From Streptomyces sp. WP-1 (GTDB lineage Bacteria > Actinomycetota > Actinomycetes > Streptomycetales > Streptomycetaceae), in NCBI RefSeq assembly GCF_030450125.1, contig NZ_CP123923.1:6915001-6979000 (forward strand): DNA of 64,000 nucleotides, in the 5' to 3' direction. This document shows, in pieces, positions 58,976-64,000 of this stretch. Each line of letters opens with the position of its first letter. The stretch's first letter is position 1. The notes under the pieces were generated by a model. That model saw only the letters and a list, made by a program, of their open reading frames with translations. It made no database searches and was not told where the DNA came from. The position numbers and the translations under genes were made by a program.

Positions 58976-59390
58976 GGCTGCGACTCCCCGGTATGAGGTC
59001 CGGAACGGAACCGGAAAACACGGAGAACAACGGATCCAGCAGGCCCCCTGGGAAAGCGGCCGCCTGCTGTCGGTGGCCGGCGGGCTGGTTCGCAGCGTTG
59101 TCGCCGGTAAACCCAGAGTGACGTGAGACCAGCGTGGCGCAGGGGGCGGAGTGATGCAACTCGCCGCGTCCGGATGGATACGGATGGTGGTTTCGGGTGG
59201 CGGGGGAGGGACCGGTGTCCGGGGCCGGGGTCGTGCCGGGCGCCCGAACACCGCGTGTCATGCGGAGGTTTGACGCCGCGCGGGCCGGTGTGCACCGCGT
59301 GCCACCCCGGCGCCGTACGCCGCCCGGACATCATGTGCCGACCGGGCACCGAGTGCCGTCGAACGCCGTCGCCTCCGCCGCGAGCCCCGT
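58976..59390. other. Gene-free region between GHKL and small hypothetical gene
   Basis: About 415 bp with open frames in both directions but no recognisable protein, no convincing start with ribosome site, and no clear dyad. Probably the promoter of the GHKL gene plus the 3' flank of the next gene. Confidence 0.35.
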
Positions 59391-59714
59391 TCAGCCGCCG
59401 CGTCCCGCCGCCCGGCGGACCGCCTCGATGAAGCGGCGGGCCGCGGGGGTGCCCGGTTCGCCCGGGGCGGGGTCCTGCTCGGCCAGGGTCAGCAGATACC
59501 GCTGGCCGTTGATGTCGGCCAGCGCCTTGTCGTCCGGGGCGTACCACGGCTTGGAGGCGCGCACCGCCTGTACCGGCGCGCTGTCGATCTCGCTGCCGTA
59601 ACTGTTGAGCAACTCCACCCTGCCGTCGTTGATCCGGACCTGTCCGGCCCGGGTGAGAGAGCGCATGCGTTTCCCGATCCGCACGCCCTTGGCCGTGAAC
59701 TCCGGCTCCGCCAT
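59391..59714 (-). CDS. Small conserved protein of unknown function
   Basis: A 107-residue protein beginning MAEPEFTAKGVRIGKRMRS, basic at the N-terminus. Alternating polar/hydrophobic segments (QVRINDGRVELLNSYGSEID, then PVQAVRAS and YLLTLAE) suggest a small beta barrel, perhaps PH/GRAM-like, ending in a helix. No signal peptide or catalytic motif. ATG 59714 has GAGGG directly upstream. Not recognised beyond being streptomycete-like; convergent with nothing, divergent from the PLP enzyme gene. Confidence 0.6.
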   Translation of the reverse strand: MAEPEFTAKGVRIGKRMRSLTRAGQVRINDGRVELLNSYGSEIDSAPVQAVRASKPWYAPDDKALADINGQRYLLTLAEQDPAPGEPGTPAARRFIEAVRRAAGRGG

Positions 59715-59911
59715 CCCTCGCCGCCCCCTTGCGCGCGTGTTCCCGTGTTCCGGTTGTGCGCCCCCGTCCGCGTACGGGGCCGATGTCCCGTACGCGTGCA
59801 GTCTGCCGCGCCACGGCACGGAGCACCAGTGCGCGCGGGGCGCGCACAGCAGCGGCCCGGAGCGCGCGCGGCGGCACACCCCGGACTCTCGTACGCCTGT
59901 GCCCCAGGGTC

Positions 59912-59930
59912 TCTTTGGGCCGCCCAAAGA
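59912..59930. promoter_or_regulatory. Palindromic operator upstream of the PLP enzyme
   Basis: TCTTTGGGCCGCCCAAAGA is a perfect 19-bp dyad (9-bp arms, central C). AAAGATGC at its 3' flank recurs at 59959-59966, both followed by TTATGC. The site lies about 100 bp before the cysteine-synthase-like gene and may control it or the divergent small gene. The rest of 59715-60028 holds no gene. Confidence 0.6.
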
Positions 59931-60028
59931 TGCGTTTATGCAGGTGGGAAGCGGTCTGAAAGATGCTTATGCTCGAACGTGCCGGCCCGCCCGAGGCGCC
60001 GTCGGCGCGGAGCGTAAGGAGCACCGAC

Positions 60029-61153
60029 GTGAGCATCACCCACCAGACCCGGACCGGCGCCACCCTCGATGTCGACCGTACCGACCCCGCCTACCGCGAC
60101 TGGCTGAAAGAGGCCGTCCGCAAGGTACAGGCCGATGCCAACCGCTCGGCCGACACCCACCTGCTGCGCTTTCCGCTGCCCGAGCGCTGGGGCATCGACC
60201 TCTATCTCAAGGACGAGTCGACGCACCCCACCGGCAGCCTCAAGCACCGCCTCGCCCGCTCGCTGTTCCTCTACGGCCTCTGCAATGGCTGGATCCGCCC
60301 CGGCCGACCGGTGATCGAGGCGTCCAGCGGCTCCACCGCCGTCTCCGAGGCGTACTTCGCCAAGCTGATCGGCGTGCCCTTCATCGCGGTCATGCCCCGC
60401 ACGACCAGCGCCGAGAAGTGCCGCCTCATCGAGTTCCACGGCGGCCGCTGCCACTTCGTGGACGACTCCCGGAAGATGTACGAGGAGTCCGCACGCCTCG
60501 CGGTGGAGACCGGCGGCCACTACATGGACCAGTTCACCTACGCCGAGCGGGCCACCGACTGGCGCGGCAACAACAACATCGCCGAATCGATCTTCCGCCA
60601 GCTGGAGTTGGAGCGGTTCCCGGAGCCGGCGTGGATCGTCGCCACGGCGGGCACCGGCGGCACCTCGGCGACGCTCGCCCGCTATGTGCACTACATGCAG
60701 TACGACACCCGTGTCTGCGTCGCCGACCCGGACAACTCCTGTTTCTTCGAGGGCTGGACCAGTGGTGACCCGGACGTCACCTGCGACTGCGGCTCCCGGA
60801 TCGAGGGCATCGGCCGGCCGCGCATGGAGCCGAGCTTCGTGCCGGGCGCGATCGACCGGATGATGAAGGTCCCGGACGCGGCCAGCGTCGCCGCCGTACG
60901 GGCCCTCGAAGGGGTCATCGGCCGCAAGGCGGGCGGCTCCACCGGGACCGGGCTGTGGAGCGCGCTGAAGATCGTCTCCGAGATGGTGGCCGAGGGCCGT
61001 ACCGGCAGCGTCGTCACCCTGCTGTGCGACCCGGGCGACCGGTACCTCGACAAGTACTACTCGGACGCGTGGCTCGCGGAACAGGGCCTGGACATCGCGC
61101 CGTACACATCGGCCATCGAGACGCTGCTGGCCACGGGGGTCTGGCCCGAGTGA
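60029..61153 (+). CDS. PLP-dependent cysteine synthase-family enzyme (Cds1-like)
   Basis: A 374-residue fold-type II PLP enzyme of the CysK/CBS family. The PLP lysine is K72 in [21 protein letters not shown] binds substrate, [14 protein letters not shown] binds the phosphate, and STGTGLW ends the site. Order and length resemble mycobacterial Cds1, an L-cysteine desulfhydrase, more than housekeeping CysK; either cysteine formation or breakdown to H2S, pyruvate and ammonia is possible. GTG 60029 with AAGGAG 7 nt upstream; the frame is open further up. A cysteine leader peptide controls another gene in the window, but not this one. Confidence 0.85.
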   Translation: MSITHQTRTGATLDVDRTDPAYRDWLKEAVRKVQADANRSADTHLLRFPLPERWGIDLYLKDESTHPTGSLKHRLARSLFLYGLCNGWIRPGRPVIEASSGSTAVSEAYFAKLIGVPFIAVMPRTTSAEKCRLIEFHGGRCHFVDDSRKMYEESARLAVETGGHYMDQFTYAERATDWRGNNNIAESIFRQLELERFPEPAWIVATAGTGGTSATLARYVHYMQYDTRVCVADPDNSCFFEGWTSGDPDVTCDCGSRIEGIGRPRMEPSFVPGAIDRMMKVPDAASVAAVRALEGVIGRKAGGSTGTGLWSALKIVSEMVAEGRTGSVVTLLCDPGDRYLDKYYSDAWLAEQGLDIAPYTSAIETLLATGVWPE

Positions 61154-61172
61154 GCGACCGGCTCCGCCAGGC

Positions 61173-61209
61173 CCTCTCGTTTGGATCACGCCGGCTCGCC
61201 CCGAACGAA
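61173..61209 (+). terminator. Terminator with dispersed 3'-end motif, copy 2
   Basis: After the PLP enzyme stop codon, TCGTTTGG and CCGAACGA (about 61177-61184 and 61202-61209) can pair with flanking GGCC segments. The first 22 bp are the reverse complement, with one mismatch, of 32842-32863, which also follows a stop codon in the same sense. The element separates convergent genes. Confidence 0.65.
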
Positions 61210-61217
61210 AGGCCCCC

Positions 61218-62030
61218 TCAGGCCGTGTCCGCGAGATCGCGCAGGGCCCCGGCCGAGGGGGAGCCGGGGTCGGCGGTGATCAGGACGACCTCCTGGTCGT
61301 CCTCGGGGACGAGCAGGACGTCGCAGTTCAGCCGCAGCCGGCCCGCCGCCGGATGGACGATCGTCTTGGTGCGGTGCCCGGGGGCGTGCACCGGCCGGGT
61401 CTCCCAGAGCCGGCCGAACTCCTCGCTGCCGGCGCGCAGTTCGGCCAGCAGGGCGGCGAGCCGGGCATCGTGCGGATAGCGGTCGGCGGCCCGGCGCAGC
61501 CGTGCCACCGCGATGTGCCCGAACTCCTTGGCGCCGGAGTTCTCGTGTCCGCCGCCCCCGCCGAGGAAGCGGCGCCGGGCGAGGTTGGTCGTCCCCTGTC
61601 CGAGGTCACCGCCCAGCAGGGCCTGGGCCAGCGGGTTCCAGGCGACGACCCCGTAGGCCGCGTCGGTGACGATCGCACCGGTCTCCGGCAGGCGGCGCAG
61701 CATCCGCTCCACGTGCGGGCGTACGTGCCGTACGGCGCCGGTGGCGGGCGGCGGCGCGGTCGTCCCGGCCAGCCGGAACAGATGGCTCCGCTCGGCCGGT
61801 GTCAGACGCAGCGCCCGGGCCAGCGCGTCCAGGACACGGGGCGACGGGCGGGGGCCGCGGGCCTGTTCCAGCCGCACGTAGTAGTCGACCGAGATGTGCG
61901 CCAGGTCGGCCACCTCCTCGCGGCGCAGGCCCGGGGTGCGGCGCGGGGAGCCTGTGGGGAGGCCGAGTTCCCGCGGGCGCAGGGCCGCGCGGCGCTCCCG
62001 CAGGAAGCGGGCCAGTTCGGGCCGCGCCAT
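61218..62030 (-). CDS. XRE-family regulator with MmyB-type ligand domain
   Basis: A 270-residue protein: helix-turn-helix at about 12-70 with RTPGLRREEVADLAHISVDYYVRLE, and a C-terminal MmyB-like ligand domain containing the DAAYGVVAWNPLAQALLGG core and VHPAAGRLRLNCDVLLVP end. These regulators usually control an adjacent divergent SDR gene, as here. ATG 62030. Probable ligand is a fatty-acid-like or hydrophobic molecule. Confidence 0.88.
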   Translation of the reverse strand: MARPELARFLRERRAALRPRELGLPTGSPRRTPGLRREEVADLAHISVDYYVRLEQARGPRPSPRVLDALARALRLTPAERSHLFRLAGTTAPPPATGAVRHVRPHVERMLRRLPETGAIVTDAAYGVVAWNPLAQALLGGDLGQGTTNLARRRFLGGGGGHENSGAKEFGHIAVARLRRAADRYPHDARLAALLAELRAGSEEFGRLWETRPVHAPGHRTKTIVHPAAGRLRLNCDVLLVPEDDQEVVLITADPGSPSAGALRDLADTA

Positions 62031-62052
62031 ACCGCCTCATCTCCGTCCACCG

Positions 62053-62063
62053 CCTGGTACAGG
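62053..62063. promoter_or_regulatory. CCTG-GTA-CAGG dyad between XRE and SDR genes
   Basis: A short perfect dyad in the 76-bp gap between the divergent XRE regulator and SDR gene, with CCTGGCA repeating the half-site downstream. Location fits an operator of the XRE regulator; arms are only 4 bp. Confidence 0.4.
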
Positions 62064-62106
62064 TGATCCCTGGCACGATGGCCGGTGCCGGGGGACCGTG
62101 GGTGCC

Positions 62107-62820
62107 ATGAACGATCGCACAGCACTGGTCACCGGTGCCAACAAGGGAATCGGCAAGGAGATCGCCCGCCTGCTCGCCGCCGAGGGATTCGCGGTGTACG
62201 TGGGCTCCCGCGACGCCGGGCGCGGGCGGGCGGCCGTCGAGGAGATCGGCGGCGGCGCGCGGCTCCTGGTCCTCGACGTGACGGACCCGGACGGCATCGC
62301 CGCGGCCGCGGACCAGGTGGAACGCCTCGACGTCCTGGTCAACAACGCGGGTGTCTCGCCCTCGCTCGCCCCGGCCACCGAGACCGGCACGGACGAGTTC
62401 CGGCGCACCTACGAGACCAATGTGTTCGGGGTCGCCGCGGTCACCAACGCCTTCCTGCCCGCCCTGCGCCGCTCCCCGCACCCCCGGATCGTCAACATCT
62501 CCAGCGGCACCGGCTCACTGACCTGGAGCACAAGGCCGAACCCCCAGTTCGCGCCCGGCGGCGGCGCGGCCGCGTACCGGTCCTCGAAGGCCGCCCTCAA
62601 CGCCCTCACCGTCCTGTACGCCCAGACGCTGGCCGAGGACGGCATCAAGGTCAACGCGCTCGCCCCCGGACTGCGGGCCACCGACCTCAACCCCCGGGCA
62701 GCGGGAGCGAGCGGCGACCCGGCGGAGGCCGCCGAGGGCGCCGTACGCCTGGCGCTGCTCCCGGACGACGGGCCGACCGGCGCGTTCTTCTCCTGGGACG
62801 GGACGCCCGTGCCCTGGTGA
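62107..62820 (+). CDS. SDR-family NAD(P)-dependent oxidoreductase
   Basis: A 237-residue short-chain dehydrogenase: TGANKGIGKEIAR cofactor loop (residues 9-21), LDVTDP, NNAGVS, catalytic NISSGTGSL with the following YRSSKAALN (Tyr-x-x-x-Lys), and LAPGLRATDLN. Similar to carbonyl reductases of the SniffER type. ATG 62107. Controlled presumably by the facing XRE regulator. Terminator follows. Confidence 0.9.
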   Translation: MNDRTALVTGANKGIGKEIARLLAAEGFAVYVGSRDAGRGRAAVEEIGGGARLLVLDVTDPDGIAAAADQVERLDVLVNNAGVSPSLAPATETGTDEFRRTYETNVFGVAAVTNAFLPALRRSPHPRIVNISSGTGSLTWSTRPNPQFAPGGGAAAYRSSKAALNALTVLYAQTLAEDGIKVNALAPGLRATDLNPRAAGASGDPAEAAEGAVRLALLPDDGPTGAFFSWDGTPVPW

Positions 62821-62831
62821 ACCAGGGACTC

Positions 62832-62872
62832 CCGCTCGGACCATGCCGGGCTGTCCGGCCCGGTCCGAGCGG
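62832..62872. terminator. Hairpin terminator after the SDR gene
   Basis: CCGCTCGGACC (62832-62842) and GGTCCGAGCGG (62862-62872) are perfect 11-bp arms, 12 bp after the SDR stop. Diverged copies of the right part recur to about 62935, including another GGTCCGAGCGG, so the region is a small repeat cluster between convergent genes. Confidence 0.8.
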
Positions 62873-62937
62873 GGCTGTCCGGCCTGGTTCGAGCGGGGCT
62901 GTGCGGCCTGTGCCCGGCCCGGTCCGAGCGGACGACC

Positions 62938-63407
62938 CTAGGCCAGGTGCCGGTCCAGCGCCCCGGCAGCCTGCCGGAAGGCGCGGCCCACGCCCGGCGC
63001 GGCCAGCCGGCAGCCGAGGCGGAACGCGGCGGTGCCGTCGAGCGCGCAGACCACCCGGATCCGGGTCCCGGTGCCGGACGGCGTCAGCCGCCACTCCTCG
63101 GCCCAGGCACGGGCACCCGGGGTGTCGGTCACATCGACGCGGTACGTGTACAGCTCGGACTTCTCCGCGGCCAGCACGGTCTCACGGTCTCCTTGAAGCG
63201 GATGCCGCCGCGCAGCCGGACATCGCGCCCGCCGTCCGTCGACCGGGCGGAGGCCACGGCCGGGAACCACCGCGGCCTGCTCGACACGTCCTCGGCGAGG
63301 GCCCGGTGGACGAGATCCGGGGCGGCGTTCATGTCCCGGCCGAACACCAGCCGTACGGGCGCGTGATCGACGAAGTCCGGGCCGACCGGACGCAGACGCT
63401 GGGCCAT
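62938..63407 (-). pseudogene. SRPBCC-family gene broken by an 8-bp tandem duplication
   Basis: From ATG 63407 one frame reads MAQRLRPVGPDFVDHAPVRL and a normal SRPBCC start, through GGIRFKETV; the next frame continues with LAAEKSELYTYRVDVTDTPG and runs to a stop at 62938 (RQAAGALDRHLA). The break is at a duplicated octamer on the minus strand (GAGACCGT twice, 63176-63191). Removing one copy restores a continuous reading frame of about 153 residues with helix-grip lipid-binding features. Inactive unless the repeat reverts. Confidence 0.85.
63176..63191. repeat. 8-bp tandem duplication (ACGGTCTC twice)
   Basis: ACGGTCTC occurs twice in a row inside the SRPBCC gene and shifts the frame by eight bases. 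Length and position fit a recent slippage or duplication event. Confidence 0.9.
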
Positions 63408-63501
63408 GGCGGCAACCCCCTCGTGAAGTCCCGCACCCAAGTGGCTCGTTGGGGCCCCTTCCATGCGGGCGGGCCGTCAGGGCAGCGCAGTTGACGCAGT
63501 G

Positions 63502-64000
63502 TCAGTTGTCCTCGACGGTGTCGCCGGGTTCCGTGGCGGTGTCGCCGTCCGCTTCCTCGTCTTCCTCGTCGCCCTCGGCCGTGTCCCCGATGTCCGGCTC
63601 CCCGGCCACGATCAGCCGCCGCAGCCGCTCGGCGACCTCGGTGCGCGCCTGCTGCGGCAGCCCCGAGTCGGTCACCAGGGTGTCCACCTGAGCCAGCGTG
63701 GCGAACGAACTGAGGCCCACCGTGCCCCACTTGGTGTGATCGGCGACCACCACCACGCGCCGCGCCGAGTGCACCAGCCGGCGGTTGGTCTCGGCCTCCG
63801 CCAGGTTCGGCGTGGACAGGCCCGCCTCGGCCGATATGCCGTGCACCCCGAGGAAGAGCAGATCGAAGTGGAGCGCGGCGATCGCCTGGTCCGCGACCGG
63901 GCCCACCAGCGAGTCGGACGGGGTGCGCACCCCGCCGGTCAGCACCACCGTGGCCGCGCCCTGGCGCTGCCCCGAGGTGCGCTGCGCCGCGTGGAAGACG
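63502..64000 (-). CDS. DeoR/GlpR-family regulator, C-terminal part (5' end outside window)
   Basis: About 165 C-terminal residues of a DeoR-type sensor domain: VVLTGGV, ALHFDLLFLGVHGISAEAGLSTPN, RRVVVVADHTKWG and LVTDSGLP match the sugar-phosphate isomerase-like fold. The frame is open to the window edge, so the helix-turn-helix lies beyond 64000. An acidic Glu/Asp-rich C-terminal tail of about 25 residues is unusual for the family. Second DeoR protein in the window. Confidence 0.85.
   Translation of the reverse strand, partial: VFHAAQRTSGQRQGAATVVLTGGVRTPSDSLVGPVADQAIAALHFDLLFLGVHGISAEAGLSTPNLAEAETNRRLVHSARRVVVVADHTKWGTVGLSSFATLAQVDTLVTDSGLPQQARTEVAERLRRLIVAGEPDIGDTAEGDEEDEEADGDTATEPGDTVEDN

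Overview
The window looks like a piece of a Streptomyces (or close relative) chromosome. Supporting signs are very high GC with strong GC3 bias, many GTG starts, short or leaderless 5' ends, dense divergent and convergent pairs of regulators and enzymes, mycothiol-type enzymes, and families largely restricted to streptomycetes (DUF6214-, DUF6421-, DUF6986- and DUF5937-like proteins). I saw no tRNA, rRNA, CRISPR array, transposase or integrase. Family names come from recognition of motifs and sequence style; no database search was possible.

Layout. 0-12 kb: the C-terminal half of a P-type ATPase, an Old Yellow Enzyme/ArsR pair around a shared operator, an FprA-type ferredoxin reductase, a TetR gene with a repeat array over its stop codon, a HAD hydrolase, an M56 peptidase, an Lrp-type regulator facing an FAD monooxygenase, and a PASTA lipoprotein; the last two converge on a perfect 56-bp palindrome. 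12-22 kb: a FUSC exporter-MarR operon, VOC, GNAT and GDPD genes, and a translationally coupled DUF6421-SDR-threonine aldolase operon followed by a transglutaminase-like gene with twin operators. 22-30 kb: PlsC, a thioredoxin-like protein, a cysteine-type leader peptide before a flavin reductase, etfB-etfA, a DUF6986 lyase-like gene with an IclR-type operator, and a LacI/ROK kinase pair. 30-40 kb: kinase-Nudix fusion, MBL hydrolase, M20 dipeptidase, geranylgeranyl-reductase-like protein, F420-type nitroreductase, TetR and MarR genes, and trpS behind a complete tryptophan attenuator (leader peptide with two adjacent Trp codons, then a terminator).

40.7-45.7 kb reads like a decaying accessory patch: a frameshifted SnoaL-like gene, a PIMT-type methyltransferase directly after a 43-residue peptide gene with a single Asp-Gly (an architecture resembling imiditide RiPP loci), a broken small Cys-rich gene, an XRE/TPR regulator, and a Nudix gene carrying a (CCGAAG)10 array. 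45.7-51.3 kb: an ECF41-like sigma factor whose likely target promoter drives the adjacent DoxX gene, then a DeoR-SIS-aldolase amino-sugar-type locus with expanded 9-bp repeats. 51.6-64 kb: DUF5937 regulator/MFS pair, an AlkB homologue with an inserted Cys/His motif, a ROK regulator, a TetR-DUF4865-phosphotriesterase operon, a GHKL anti-sigma-like ATPase, a cysteine synthase/desulfhydrase-like enzyme, an XRE/SDR pair, an SRPBCC gene broken by an 8-bp tandem duplication, and a truncated DeoR gene at the edge.

The strongest leads are the candidate aspartimide peptide locus, the two leader-peptide attenuators, the ECF41 promoter pair, the AlkB insertion and several repeat-driven gene disruptions.
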